From assembly GCF_035918095.1 (NCBI RefSeq), contig NZ_CP109137.1, forward strand, positions 2,420,001-2,484,000: a stretch of DNA of 64,000 bases. The letters run 5' to 3'. This stretch comes from Streptomyces sp. NBC_01750 (lineage in GTDB: Bacteria; Actinomycetota; Actinomycetes; Streptomycetales; Streptomycetaceae). Under the pieces are notes generated by a model that worked only from the letters and a program-made list of their open reading frames with translations, searched no databases and had not been told where the DNA came from. The translations under genes and the position numbers were made by a program. Position 1 is the stretch's first letter, and the number at the start of each line of letters is the position of its first letter. Positions 1 to 8,386 of this stretch are shown one piece after another.

Positions 1-67
1 GCGCGGCACCGTCCAGCAGGGAGTACTGGGTGTGGACGTGAAGGTGCGTAAAAGGCGGCTTGGTCAC
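1..67 (-). CDS. dnaE: DNA polymerase III alpha subunit, N-terminal fragment
   Basis: Only the first 22 codons lie in the window; the gene runs off the left edge. Reading leftwards from GTG at 67 gives MTKPPFTHLHVHTQYSLLDG, the hallmark start of the PHP domain of bacterial replicative polymerase DnaE (metal-binding HLHVHT followed by YSLLDGA). A GGAGG Shine-Dalgarno lies 9 nt upstream of the GTG. The product is the catalytic subunit of the replicative polymerase; whether this is DnaE1 or a DnaE2-type paralogue cannot be decided from 22 residues, although the location near the ftsZ region fits dnaE1. Confidence 0.88.
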   Translation of the reverse strand, partial: MTKPPFTHLHVHTQYSLLDGAA

Positions 68-263
68 GGCGGAGTGCCTCCGGAGAACGGTGGACGACAG
101 GCTGCGGACAGTCTGGGGGGACAGCCTGGAAGTCTACGTCTCCGCACTGACAGTGGGCGGGCACTCCCGGGTACCGTCGTCCGTTGAAGGGGCGGAACTG
201 CCCTCCCCCTCGCCACCGCTGGGGGGACCCCCACGTTCGTCATGCACCAGGAGGCACCCAGCG

Positions 264-1598
264 ATGTCGGTACCGCGACCCGCCGAGGTCACAGCTGAAG
301 AGCGCGGTGAGCAGATTCTCACCGTTTTCGACACCGCGTTCGGCGAGCTTCTGGCCGCCGACCCGGCCGCGTTCCGGGTCAAGTTCCGGAAGATGGCCGC
401 CTCGGCCTTCGCCTTCTACCGCGGCACCGCCTGCCTGTTCTACAACGACCTGGAGCAGGAACAGCACGGCGGACCGTTCCTCGACGACCGCACCGGCCGG
501 GTGTGGATCCACGGCGACCTGCACGCCGAGAACTTCGGCACGTACATGGACGCCAACGGCCGGCTGATCTTCAACGTCAATGACTTCGACGAGGCGTACG
601 TCGGCCCCTTCACCTGGGACCTGAAGCGGCTGTCCGCCTCGCTGGCGCTGGTCGGCTACACCAAGGCGCTCAGCGACGAGCAGATCACCGAGCTGGTGAG
701 GATCTACGCCGCCGCCTACCGCGAGCGCATCCACGCCCTGGCCACCGGCGCCAAGAACGACGAGGTGCCGCCCTTCACGCTGGACACCGCCGAGGGCCCC
801 CTGCTCGAGGTGCTGCGCGACGCCCGCTCACTCACACGCTTCTCGCTGCTGGACTCGATGACCGAGATCCGTGACTTCGAGCGGCGTTTCGCGCCCGGCG
901 GCGGCTCCATCGAGCTGGACGCGGCCACCCGCTACAAGGTGCTCGCCGCCTTCGACGGCTATCTGGAGACCCTTCCCGAATCCAGCCTGACCAGGCCCGA
1001 CTCGTACCGGGTCAAGGACGTCGTGGGGCGGCGTGGCATCGGCATCGGCTCGGCGGGCCTGCCCTCGTACAACATCCTGCTCGAGGGCAACAGCGACGCC
1101 CTCGAGAACGACGTCGTGATCTATATGAAGCAGGCACAGACCCCGGCGGTCTCCCGGCACATCACCGACGCCACCGTGCGTGAGTACTTCCAGCACGAGG
1201 GTCACCGCACGGTGATCTCGCAGCGCGCGCTCCAGGACCATGCCGACCCGTGGCTGGGCTGGACCGAGCTGGACGGCTCGGGCCAGCTGGTGGCCGAGGT
1301 CTCGCCTTACGCGGTGGATCTGGACTGGTCGGACATCGACGACCCGGAGGAGATCGCGGCGGTCGTCGCCGACCTCGGCCGGGCGACGGCCACGATGCAC
1401 GGCGCGGCGGACGAGGAGAGCGGTCACTCGCTGGTGCCGTTCTCGACGGAGCGGGCCATCGACGCGGCGATCGCGGCCGACGAGGACGGCTTCGGCGAGC
1501 TGCTGGTGGAGTTCGCGCACCGCTACGGCGCGCGGGCGCGGGCGGACCACCAGATCTTCGTGGACCTCTTCCGTAACGGAAGGATTCCGGGTCTCTAG
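264..1598 (+). CDS. DUF2252 domain protein
   Basis: 444 aa. The start is ATG 264, with a perfect AGGAGG at 249-254; an upstream in-frame start at 60 would run through the dnaE promoter and has no such signal. The protein belongs to DUF2252, which has an aminoglycoside-phosphotransferase/protein-kinase-like fold: the segment HGDLHAENFG (a catalytic-loop-like H-G-D-x-H-x-x-N) is followed by NDFDEAYVGPFTWDLKRL (a metal-binding D-F-D). Substrate and reaction are unknown. It is divergent from dnaE, with the two starts separated by 196 bp. No membrane segment or signal peptide is seen. Confidence 0.85.
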   Translation: MSVPRPAEVTAEERGEQILTVFDTAFGELLAADPAAFRVKFRKMAASAFAFYRGTACLFYNDLEQEQHGGPFLDDRTGRVWIHGDLHAENFGTYMDANGRLIFNVNDFDEAYVGPFTWDLKRLSASLALVGYTKALSDEQITELVRIYAAAYRERIHALATGAKNDEVPPFTLDTAEGPLLEVLRDARSLTRFSLLDSMTEIRDFERRFAPGGGSIELDAATRYKVLAAFDGYLETLPESSLTRPDSYRVKDVVGRRGIGIGSAGLPSYNILLEGNSDALENDVVIYMKQAQTPAVSRHITDATVREYFQHEGHRTVISQRALQDHADPWLGWTELDGSGQLVAEVSPYAVDLDWSDIDDPEEIAAVVADLGRATATMHGAADEESGHSLVPFSTERAIDAAIAADEDGFGELLVEFAHRYGARARADHQIFVDLFRNGRIPGL

Positions 1599-1690
1599 GG
1601 CCGGCCGGATCCCGACGGGGTCCGGGCCCGGTCCCTGCCCGGTCCGGGCGGGGCGCAGGCCGGGTCCTTAGGGGGCGTTTACACGGACGC

Positions 1691-2395
1691 ATGGGACACT
1701 CCCCGGTGATGGACATGGGCGAGACGCGGCTCAGGGGGCTGCGGGCAGCGATCTTCACGGCACTGGTCGTGACGCTGTCCGCCGCTTCCCATGTGTTGCT
1801 GTCGCGGGTCCCGCTGCAGCTGACGACCGTCGCCGGACTCGCGGCGGGAGTCTTCGCCGTCGCATACGCGCTGTGCGGCCGGGAGCGTGGCTTCTGGCGG
1901 ATCGCGGGCATGCTCGTTCCACTGGAGCTGGCCGCCGACACCGTCTTCACCACCGGCCAGGACGTCTGTTACGGCCCCGGCGGCGGACCGGTCGCCGGTT
2001 CGCTGCGCGCGGTCGGTTTCGATGTGCTGTGCGGCGGCAGCGTCGGCACGGCACTGCCCGGGGTGCGCGTACCCGAGCGGGGCGCGGCCGCGCTGCTGCA
2101 CTCCACGGACCCGGCCCTGCCCTGGCTGCTGCTCGCCGCACATGTGTCGGTCGGGCTGCTCGCCGCGGCCTGGCTGCGGCGCGGGGAGTCGGCCCTGGCC
2201 GGACTGGTGCGGGCCGTCGGCGCGTTCGCGTTCCGGCCGCTGCGGCTCACGGTCGTAGCGGTGGACGCGGCCCACCGTTCCGTACGCCGCGGAGCGCGCC
2301 CCGCGCCGCGCCGGCCCCGTACCTCCGGCACCCGTCTGCTGGTGCACTCCGTCGGACGGCGGGGACCACCCCGCTCGGCCGCAGTTTTCGGCTGA
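1691..2395 (+). CDS. Conserved integral membrane protein of unknown function
   Basis: 234 aa. Four hydrophobic segments are visible (about residues 18-35, 44-60, 66-80 and 143-163), separated by a Gly/Cys-containing loop, and the tail is very Arg-rich (residues 170-234), probably cytoplasmic. I do not recognise a characterised family. Possible starts are ATG 1691, 1709 and 1715; none has a strong Shine-Dalgarno, so the N-terminus is uncertain. It sits between the DUF2252 gene and the DsbA-like gene, on the same strand as both. The coding call rests on hydrophobic pattern and codon bias; a minus-strand frame across the same bases looks like a GC shadow. Confidence 0.6.
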   Translation: MGHSPVMDMGETRLRGLRAAIFTALVVTLSAASHVLLSRVPLQLTTVAGLAAGVFAVAYALCGRERGFWRIAGMLVPLELAADTVFTTGQDVCYGPGGGPVAGSLRAVGFDVLCGGSVGTALPGVRVPERGAAALLHSTDPALPWLLLAAHVSVGLLAAAWLRRGESALAGLVRAVGAFAFRPLRLTVVAVDAAHRSVRRGARPAPRRPRTSGTRLLVHSVGRRGPPRSAAVFG

Positions 2396-2452
2396 GCCCG
2401 CAGTCCCCCTTTTCCGTATCTCCTGATACGACATCACACGGAGTGAATGAGC

Positions 2453-3274
2453 ATGAGTGCACGCAACAGCCAGGCCAACAAGGCGGCGGCCCGCGAGCGG
2501 CTGCGCCAGGAGCGTGAGCGCCAGGCCAGGAAGGACAAGACCCGCCGGCAGCTGATCGTCATCGGCTCGACGGTCCTGGTCCTCGCGATCGCGGGTGGCG
2601 CCGGTTACGCGATCATGCAGGCCAACAAGCCGACCCACTGGGAGTCGGCGAAGGCCGAGAAGAACGTCACCGCGCCGAAGAACACCACGGGTGAGAACGG
2701 GACGACCGTCGTCATCGGCAAGCCGACCGCGAAGAAGACCCTGGAGCTGTACGAGGACTCGCGCTGCCCGGTCTGCGCGAGCTTCGAACAGACGGTGGGC
2801 GCGACGGTGAAGAAGGATGTCGACGCCGGCAAGTACAAGATCAAGTACATCGGTGCCACGTTCATCGACGGCGCGAAGTCCATCAACGGCCAGGGCTCGA
2901 AGAACGCCCTGAGCGCGCTGGGCGCGGCGCTGAATGTGAGCCCGGAGGCGTTCGCCGAGTACAAGACCGCCCTGTACTCGGCGAAGTTCCACCCGAAGGA
3001 GACGGACGACAAGTTCTCCAAGGACTCGTATCTGCTCGAGATCGCGGACACCGTGCCGGCGCTGAAGGACAACAGCGAGTTCAAGAAGAACGTGGAGGAC
3101 GGGACCTTCGACGCGTGGGCGATGAAGATGACGGACGCGTTCAACAAGAGCGGGGTCACGGGCACGCCGACGCTGAAGATGGACGGCAAGACGGTCACGG
3201 CGGAGGGCAGCAAGAACCCGCCCATGGCGGTGGAACAGTTCAACGCGGCGATGGCCAAGGCTCTGAAGGCCTGA
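2453..3274 (+). CDS. Membrane-anchored DsbA-like thiol oxidoreductase
   Basis: 273 aa. Start ATG 2453 has GGAG 9 nt upstream (2440-2443); ATG 2447 is too close to it. The order is a basic cytoplasmic N-terminus (1-32), one transmembrane helix (about 34-56), then an exported thioredoxin_4/DsbA-like domain with the active-site motif CPVC at residues 105-108 and a cis-Pro loop (GTPTLKM). It probably introduces or isomerises disulphides in secreted proteins. The following genes encode exported enzymes (PhoD, metalloprotease), possible clients by context only. A strong hairpin lies 11 nt after the stop. Confidence 0.85.
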   Translation: MSARNSQANKAAARERLRQERERQARKDKTRRQLIVIGSTVLVLAIAGGAGYAIMQANKPTHWESAKAEKNVTAPKNTTGENGTTVVIGKPTAKKTLELYEDSRCPVCASFEQTVGATVKKDVDAGKYKIKYIGATFIDGAKSINGQGSKNALSALGAALNVSPEAFAEYKTALYSAKFHPKETDDKFSKDSYLLEIADTVPALKDNSEFKKNVEDGTFDAWAMKMTDAFNKSGVTGTPTLKMDGKTVTAEGSKNPPMAVEQFNAAMAKALKA

Positions 3275-3284
3275 CCGCGCGGAG

Positions 3285-3311
3285 GGGCGTGGGGGCGTCG
3301 TCCCCACGCCC
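3285..3311 (+). terminator. Rho-independent-type hairpin after dsbA-like gene
   Basis: A perfect 10-bp stem (GGGCGTGGGG / CCCCACGCCC) with a 7-nt loop starts 11 nt after the stop codon. There is no T-run, as is common in Streptomyces. Further C/G hairpins follow at 3323-3351. Confidence 0.75.
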
Positions 3312-3383
3312 AACCTCCCCCCGGGGGCTGCGAATCGCCCCCGCTTCGGGGAGCGGCGCTGCAGGGGAAACCTCATCCGCCCC

Positions 3384-3429
3384 GTTCCGCCTGTTCACCC
3401 CGTTCACCCTGTTCTGCCCGGTTACCGCC
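3384..3429 (+). repeat. Tandem GTTC-type 9-nt iterons upstream of phoD
   Basis: Units GTTCCGCCT (3384), GTTCACCCC (3393), GTTCACCCT (3402) and GTTCTGCCC (3411) follow each other with exact 9-nt spacing, and GTTACCGCC comes at 3421. GTTCACC is the conserved core of the Streptomyces PhoP-binding PHO-box unit, but those units normally repeat every 11 nt. The iterons lie 112-157 nt upstream of the phoD start, so they may be an atypical PHO box or an unrelated repeat. Confidence 0.5.
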
Positions 3430-3468
3430 ACGCCTCCACCCGACCCATGAGCAACGCCGCGGTAGACC

Positions 3469-3538
3469 GTTCGCCATCGCCCGGCGAACTTTCGCCGTTC
3501 GCTCACCCATTCGTCCTACCGATCAGTAGTCTGATCGG
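3469..3538 (+). promoter_or_regulatory. phoD promoter/operator region with two inverted repeats
   Basis: The first inverted repeat is GTTCGCC (3469-3475) / GGCGAAC (3483-3489). The second is CCGATCAG (3519-3526) / CTGATCGG (3531-3538), directly abutting the GTG start at 3541 with a TAGT loop. TAGTCT (3527-3532) could be a -10 box, which would make the phoD transcript leaderless or nearly so; no Shine-Dalgarno is visible. The assignment as a regulatory site is inference. Confidence 0.45.
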
Positions 3539-3540
3539 CC

Positions 3541-5193
3541 GTGACCAGTCGATTTTCCTCAACTCCCAGCCGCCGCACGGTCGTCAAGGCCGCCGCCGCC
3601 ACCGCTGTCATCGCCGCTCCCGCCCTCGCGGCCGCCTCCTCCGCCAACGCCGCCTCCACCGAGGAGGCCCCGGCCTTCCTGCACGGCACAGCCTCCGGCG
3701 ACCCGCTGCCCGACGGCGTGCTGCTGTGGACACGCATCACGCCCACCCCCGACGCCGTGCCCGGCTCGGGCAAGGGCCCGGACACCGCGGTGGGTTGGGA
3801 GGTCGCCGAGGACAAGGGTTTCACCCGCATCGTCGCCCGCGGCACCACCACGTCGAAGGCGGCCTCCGACCACACCGTCAAGGTTGACGTAAGGGGCCTG
3901 CGCCAGGCGACCGCGTATTACTTCCGCTTCACCTCGGGTACCGCCCTCTCCCCCGTCGGCCGTACCCGCACCGCCCCGGCCACCGACGCCGCCACACCCG
4001 GTGTCCGTTTCGGTGTGGTCTCCTGCGCCAACTGGGAGTCCGGTTACTTCTCCGCGTACCGGCATCTGGCCGCCCGTGCCGACCTCGACGCGATCCTCCA
4101 TCTCGGTGACTACATCTACGAGTACGCCACCGGCGGCTACCCGGAGCCGAAGTACGTCGTACGGCAGCACTCGCCGAAGAACGAGATCATCACGCTCGCC
4201 GACTACCGCACCCGCCACGCCACATACAAGACGGACACCGACCTGCAGGCACTGCACGCCGCGCATCCGGTGATCGCGATCTGGGACGACCACGAGTTCG
4301 CGAACGACGCCTGGTCGGGCGGCGCGGAGAACCACACCCCGGGCACCGAGGGCGACTGGGCGGCCCGCGCCGCCGCCGCCCGCCAGGCCTACTTCGAGTG
4401 GATGCCCGTACGCGCCTCCACCGAGGGCACCGTCTACCGTCGGCTGCGCTTCGGCAAGCTCGCCGATCTGCATCTGCTCGACCTGCGGTCCTTCCGCTCG
4501 CAGCAGACGACGATCGGCAACGGCAGCGTGGACGACCCGGAGCGTTCGATCACCGGCCGCGCCCAGCTGGACTGGCTGAAGTCCGGTCTGGCCGGATCCG
4601 ACGCGGCGTGGAAGCTGGTCGGCACCTCGGTGATGATCTCGCCCGTCGCCTTCGGCTCCGTACCGGCCCATCTGCTGGGCCCGATAGCAGAGTTGCTCGG
4701 CCTGCCCAAGGAAGGCCTCGCGGTCAACGTCGACCAGTGGGACGGCTACACGGACGACCGCAAGGAGCTGCTCGCGCATCTGACGCAGCGCGGCATCGAG
4801 AACACCGTCTTCCTCACCGGCGACATCCACATGGCCTGGGCGAACGACGTCCCGGTCAAGGCCGCGACGTATCCCCTCTCGCAGTCCGCCGCGACCGAGT
4901 TCGTGGTAACGTCGGTGACCTCCGACAACCTGGACGACATCCTCCATGTCGCGCCGGGCACGGTCTCGTTGGTGGCCTCCGCGGCCGTCAAGGCGGCCAA
5001 CCGCCATGTGAAGTGGCTGGACATGGACTCGCACGGCTACGGCGTACTCGACGTCACCGCCGAGCGCTCGCAGATGGACTACTACGTCCTGTCCGACAAG
5101 ACGAAGCAGGACGCGACCTCGAAGTGGGCTCGCTCCTACCGGACGCTCAGTGGAACGCAGAAGGTCGAGCGAGTGAATCAGCCGGTGCGCTGA
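3541..5193 (+). CDS. phoD: Secreted PhoD-type alkaline phosphatase/phosphodiesterase
   Basis: 550 aa from GTG 3541. The N-terminus has a twin-arginine signal ([11 protein letters not shown], then an Ala-rich hydrophobic stretch and an ANA-like cleavage site near residue 38), so export is by the Tat pathway. A PhoD N-terminal domain ([21 protein letters not shown]) is followed by the calcineurin-like metallophosphoesterase core with metal-ligand motifs [29 protein letters not shown] and GDIHMAW. The enzyme releases phosphate from phosphomono- and diesters outside the cell, and PhoP control under phosphate limitation is usual for the family. It is a single-gene unit ending in a strong hairpin. 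Confidence 0.93.
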   Translation: MTSRFSSTPSRRTVVKAAAATAVIAAPALAAASSANAASTEEAPAFLHGTASGDPLPDGVLLWTRITPTPDAVPGSGKGPDTAVGWEVAEDKGFTRIVARGTTTSKAASDHTVKVDVRGLRQATAYYFRFTSGTALSPVGRTRTAPATDAATPGVRFGVVSCANWESGYFSAYRHLAARADLDAILHLGDYIYEYATGGYPEPKYVVRQHSPKNEIITLADYRTRHATYKTDTDLQALHAAHPVIAIWDDHEFANDAWSGGAENHTPGTEGDWAARAAAARQAYFEWMPVRASTEGTVYRRLRFGKLADLHLLDLRSFRSQQTTIGNGSVDDPERSITGRAQLDWLKSGLAGSDAAWKLVGTSVMISPVAFGSVPAHLLGPIAELLGLPKEGLAVNVDQWDGYTDDRKELLAHLTQRGIENTVFLTGDIHMAWANDVPVKAATYPLSQSAATEFVVTSVTSDNLDDILHVAPGTVSLVASAAVKAANRHVKWLDMDSHGYGVLDVTAERSQMDYYVLSDKTKQDATSKWARSYRTLSGTQKVERVNQPVR

Positions 5194-5244
5194 CGGCGAA
5201 TTCCAGCCACACCGCGATGTGTTAACCAGTGATCACATCGCCAC

Positions 5245-5290
5245 GACGGGTGGTGTGTTCCGTGGCCTGAATACGGACACACCACCCGTC
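5245..5290 (+). terminator. Terminator hairpin after phoD
   Basis: Left arm GACGGGTGGTGTGTTCCG (5245-5262) pairs with CGGACACACCACCCGTC (5274-5290) over 17 bp with one bulged T, and the loop is 11 nt. It lies 51 nt after the stop. Confidence 0.8.
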
Positions 5291-5381
5291 GCTGTATCCC
5301 CACGTGTTACGCGGGGATCTCAACCCCCGGATGACACAAAGGCGTTTATCCCTGTTGTCCTCAGTTCTACGCGAGTTGATT

Positions 5382-5407
5382 GGGCCTGATCACCTCTCAT
5401 CAGGCCC
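5382..5407 (+). promoter_or_regulatory. Inverted repeat in the leader of the metalloprotease gene
   Basis: GGGCCTGAT (5382-5390) and ATCAGGCCC (5399-5407) form a perfect 9-bp inverted repeat with an 8-nt spacer, 75 nt before the GTG start of the metalloprotease. It could be an operator or an RNA leader hairpin; no T-run follows, so a terminator is less likely. The remaining bases of the 5194-5481 gap show no coding signal. Confidence 0.4.
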
Positions 5408-5481
5408 TGTCATGCACCCGTAATCTCCCCGCGGTGGCCAGAAAAAGGCCACTTCCCCAACCCCCCACGCGAGGAGACACT

Positions 5482-6492
5482 GTGCTTACTCTTGCCCGAA
5501 TATCGCCACGTTTGCGCAACCGCGCACTCGGTACGGCAATCATGGCCGGAACCCTGGCCCTCTCACCGCTCTCCGCCCCCGCGGGCGTCGCCGCAGCCAA
5601 GGCACCCGCCGCTAAGGTGTCCAAGGTCTCCGACGAATGCGCCGAGGACACCGGCACGAGCGCGGTCGCCCGTAAGGCCCGCCCCGTCGGCAACGCCCAG
5701 GCCCACGAGCCCAACGAGGTCACCGCCGCCAAGGCCAAGGCCATGGACGCGGATCTGAAGAAGAGAATCGGGGCGGCCCGGGCCGACGGCCGCAGACTCT
5801 CGGTCGCCGCCGCGACCACCATCCCCGTCTACTTCCACGTCATCCACAGCGGTTCGACCGGCAAGCTCACCGCCACCGACATCTCCCGGCAGATCTCGGT
5901 CCTCAACGCGGCCTACGCCGGCCAGGGCACCGGCAACACCAACTCGAGCTTCCAGTTCTCGCTGGCCGGCACGGACTACACGGACAACTCCACCTGGTAC
6001 AACGGCATCCAGCCGGGCTCCTCCGCCGAGACGGCGATGAAGTCGCAGCTGCGCAAGGGCGGCGCCGGCGCCCTCAACTTCTACACCGCCAGCCTCGGCG
6101 GCGGCCTGCTCGGCTGGGCCACCTTCCCTTCCTCGTATTCCTCCGACCCGTCCGACGACGGTGTGGTGGTCCTCGACACCTCGCTGCCTGGCGGCTCCGC
6201 GACCAACTACAACGAGGGCGACACCGCCACCCACGAGGTCGGCCACTGGATGGGGCTCTACCACACCTTCCAGGGCGGCTGCACCGGCAGCGGCGACTAC
6301 GTCTCGGACACCCCGGCCGAGAAGACCGCCGCGACGGCATGCCCGACCGGCCGTGACAGCTGCGCCAACAAGACCGGTGTGGACCCGATCCACAACTTCA
6401 TGGACTACACCTACGACCCGTGCATGTACCAGTTCACCGCGGGTCAGGTGCAGCGGATGAAGGACAGCTGGACCGCCTACCGGGCGGGCTGA
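5482..6492 (+). CDS. Secreted M43-family zinc metalloprotease (pappalysin/cytophagalysin type)
   Basis: 336 aa. GTG 5482 is preceded by GAGGAG at 5471-5476; upstream in-frame codons would cross the leader inverted repeat. A Sec-type signal peptide (basic start, hydrophobic [20 protein letters not shown]) leads to a propeptide-like segment, then a catalytic domain. The zinc motif [11 protein letters not shown] is at residues 251-261 (HExxHxxGxxH, three His ligands and a catalytic Glu), and the downstream FMDYTYD supplies the Met-turn of metzincins. Cysteines around [14 protein letters not shown] and CMYQF fit a disulphide-stabilised extracellular enzyme. It is monocistronic and faces a convergent gene across a shared hairpin. 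Confidence 0.9.
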   Translation: MLTLARISPRLRNRALGTAIMAGTLALSPLSAPAGVAAAKAPAAKVSKVSDECAEDTGTSAVARKARPVGNAQAHEPNEVTAAKAKAMDADLKKRIGAARADGRRLSVAAATTIPVYFHVIHSGSTGKLTATDISRQISVLNAAYAGQGTGNTNSSFQFSLAGTDYTDNSTWYNGIQPGSSAETAMKSQLRKGGAGALNFYTASLGGGLLGWATFPSSYSSDPSDDGVVVLDTSLPGGSATNYNEGDTATHEVGHWMGLYHTFQGGCTGSGDYVSDTPAEKTAATACPTGRDSCANKTGVDPIHNFMDYTYDPCMYQFTAGQVQRMKDSWTAYRAG

Positions 6493-6497
6493 CCGAA

Positions 6498-6527
6498 GGC
6501 TGCCCGCCGCACCCGCGGCGGGCAGCC
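6498..6527. terminator. Bidirectional terminator between metalloprotease and hydrolase genes
   Basis: A perfect 13-bp stem (GGCTGCCCGCCGC / GCGGCGGGCAGCC) with loop ACCC lies between two convergent genes, 5 nt after one stop and 26 nt from the other. Confidence 0.85.
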
Positions 6528-6553
6528 GTTCCCCACCTCACCGGGCAGTACAC

Positions 6554-7132
6554 CTAGTCCTCCTGGAGCGTCTCCAGGAAGCCGAGCGCGATCCGCCAGG
6601 TCAGCTCGGCCGACTCCTCGTCGTAGTCCGGCAGACCGGGGTCGGTGAACAGATGCCCGGCACCCGGGTAACGGTAGATCTCCACATCCGCGCCCGCCCG
6701 CTGCATCTGCAGATACCAGGCACTCAGCCAGTCGTGCGGCTCGAACGGGTCGGGGTCGGCGACATGGAGCTGTACGGGCAGCTCGTCCACACTCGCACCC
6801 TCCGCGATGTCGGACGTTCCGTGCATGAGCAGCAGCCCGCGGGCCTTCTCGTCGCCCAGCGCGAGGTTCTGCGCGATCGAGCCCCCGAGGGAGAACCCCG
6901 CGTACACCAACCCCTCGTCCGAGTAGGGCGCGGCCGCCAGGACCGCGCGGCGCAGCAGCTCCTCCTGGCCGATCTTCTCCTTGAGCTCCCTGCCCTCTTC
7001 GACGGTCTCGGCGGTTTGCCCTTCGAAGAGGTCGGGCACGCGAACCTGGTGCCCGGCTGCGCGCAGCCGCTCGGCTGCCGCGTGCACCGCCGGACGCACA
7101 CCGTAGACCGAATGAAAAAGCATGATGTTCAT
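6554..7132 (-). CDS. Dienelactone hydrolase family alpha/beta-hydrolase
   Basis: 192 aa from ATG 7132, with AGGA 7 nt upstream; a farther in-frame start at 7174 would overlap the ribosome-binding region of the divergent channel gene. The protein is a small alpha/beta-hydrolase. The nucleophile elbow GFSLGG puts a Ser at residue 81 where classical dienelactone hydrolases have Cys, with Asp in VADPDPFEPHDW (126 or 128) and His in GAGHLF (160) completing the triad. The substrate is unknown; an esterase-like role is likely. It is a single gene transcribed away from the mscS-like gene. Confidence 0.85.
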   Translation of the reverse strand: MNIMLFHSVYGVRPAVHAAAERLRAAGHQVRVPDLFEGQTAETVEEGRELKEKIGQEELLRRAVLAAAPYSDEGLVYAGFSLGGSIAQNLALGDEKARGLLLMHGTSDIAEGASVDELPVQLHVADPDPFEPHDWLSAWYLQMQRAGADVEIYRYPGAGHLFTDPGLPDYDEESAELTWRIALGFLETLQED

Positions 7133-7182
7133 TCGGCCATCCTGCCAGTTGGTGTCTGAGTCAAACGGAGTCAAAGGGAGTC

Positions 7183-8349
7183 ATGGAGAACGCACTGCGC
7201 CCGTTGACCGTGATCGGTGGCTCGGTCGTGCTCACCCTGCTGCTCGGCTGGGTCGTCGACCTGCTGCTGCGCCGGGCGGACGACCGCCACCCCGAGACCC
7301 CCTTGTGGGGGCTCCTGCGCCGCTGCCGGCTGCCCCTCCAGGTCGTCCTGCTCACCGCCCTGCTGAGAGGGTCCTACCGCGAGACGAAGTGGCGGCTCAT
7401 CGAGAAGCAGGAGGCCGGCATCGGGCACATCCTGTCGCTGGTGCTGATCAGCGCCGGCGCCTGGCTGGTGGTACGCATCGTCTCCGCCGCCGTGGAGTCC
7501 ACCTACGCCCGCTACGCGTCCTCGACCCGCGATCCGGCCCGGGTACGCCGGGTGCGTACGCAGGTCACGCTGATCATGCGGATCGTCATCGCGGTCGTCG
7601 TGGTGGTGGCGGTCGCCGCGATGCTGCTGACCTTCCCCGGCATGGAGAAGGTCGGCGCCTCGATGCTGGCCTCCGCGGGCATCATCGGCATCGTCGCCGG
7701 TGTCGCCGCACAGTCCACGCTCGGCAATCTCTTCGCCGGCTTCCAGATCGCCTTCGGCGACATGGTGCGGATCGGGGACACGGTGGTGGTGGACGGTGAG
7801 TGGGGGGTCATCGAGGAGGTCACGCTGACGTTCCTGGCGGTACGGACCTGGGACGAGCGGCGGATCACCATGCCGGTGTCGTACTTCACCAGCAAGCCCT
7901 TCGAGAACTGGTCACGCGGCGGGGCGCAGATGACCGGAACGGTCTTCTTCCATCTGGACCACTCGGCGCCGGTGGCCCTGATGCGCGAGAAGCTGCGGGA
8001 CATCCTGCGGGAGTGCGCGGCGTGGGACGGCCGGGACTGGAGCCTGGCGGTCACGGACACCACGCCGAGCACGATGCAGGTACGGGCGGTGGTCACGGCC
8101 AAGGACGCCGACGACATCTGGACGGCGCGGTGCGCCGTACGGGAGCAGATGATCACGTGGCTGTGCGAGAAGCATCCGTACGCGCTGCCGCGGATCGCGA
8201 CATCGCCGGGGGTGCTGCCGCCGGGTGTGCTGCCGCCGAACGGATCGTGGTTGGCCCGCCCGGAGCCCGCACCGGTCGTGGAGCCGGGTCCCGAGCGGAG
8301 CGACGGAGACCACGCCGGAGGAACGCAGCCGCGGACGGGCCGGGGCTGA
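7183..8349 (+). CDS. MscS-family mechanosensitive ion channel
   Basis: 388 aa from ATG 7183, with GGGAG just upstream. Transmembrane segments lie at about residues 5-28, 88-112 and 126-150. The pore-lining helix is ASAGIIGIVAGVAAQSTLGNLFAGFQIAF, leading into the MscS beta domain (MVRIGDTVVVDGEWGVIEEVTLTFLAVRTWDERRITMP..., given by key residues). The C-terminal 40 residues are Pro/Arg-rich and probably disordered. The channel would open under membrane tension to release solutes on hypo-osmotic shock. It is monocistronic and convergent with the antiporter gene, 37 bp away, with no clear hairpin between them. Confidence 0.9.
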   Translation: MENALRPLTVIGGSVVLTLLLGWVVDLLLRRADDRHPETPLWGLLRRCRLPLQVVLLTALLRGSYRETKWRLIEKQEAGIGHILSLVLISAGAWLVVRIVSAAVESTYARYASSTRDPARVRRVRTQVTLIMRIVIAVVVVVAVAAMLLTFPGMEKVGASMLASAGIIGIVAGVAAQSTLGNLFAGFQIAFGDMVRIGDTVVVDGEWGVIEEVTLTFLAVRTWDERRITMPVSYFTSKPFENWSRGGAQMTGTVFFHLDHSAPVALMREKLRDILRECAAWDGRDWSLAVTDTTPSTMQVRAVVTAKDADDIWTARCAVREQMITWLCEKHPYALPRIATSPGVLPPGVLPPNGSWLARPEPAPVVEPGPERSDGDHAGGTQPRTGRG

Positions 8350-8386
8350 CGTCCGGTCGCCGCATTGCGTCCGCCGCACCCACCCG

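Noticed and set aside
1679..3376. Long minus-strand frame of 565 codons across the membrane and DsbA-like genes
   Set aside because: It covers two genes with clear membrane/thioredoxin features on the plus strand; no start signal or family match of its own.
3511..5034. Large frames on the minus strand over phoD
   Set aside because: No signal peptide or domain, while the plus strand encodes a full PhoD with Tat signal.
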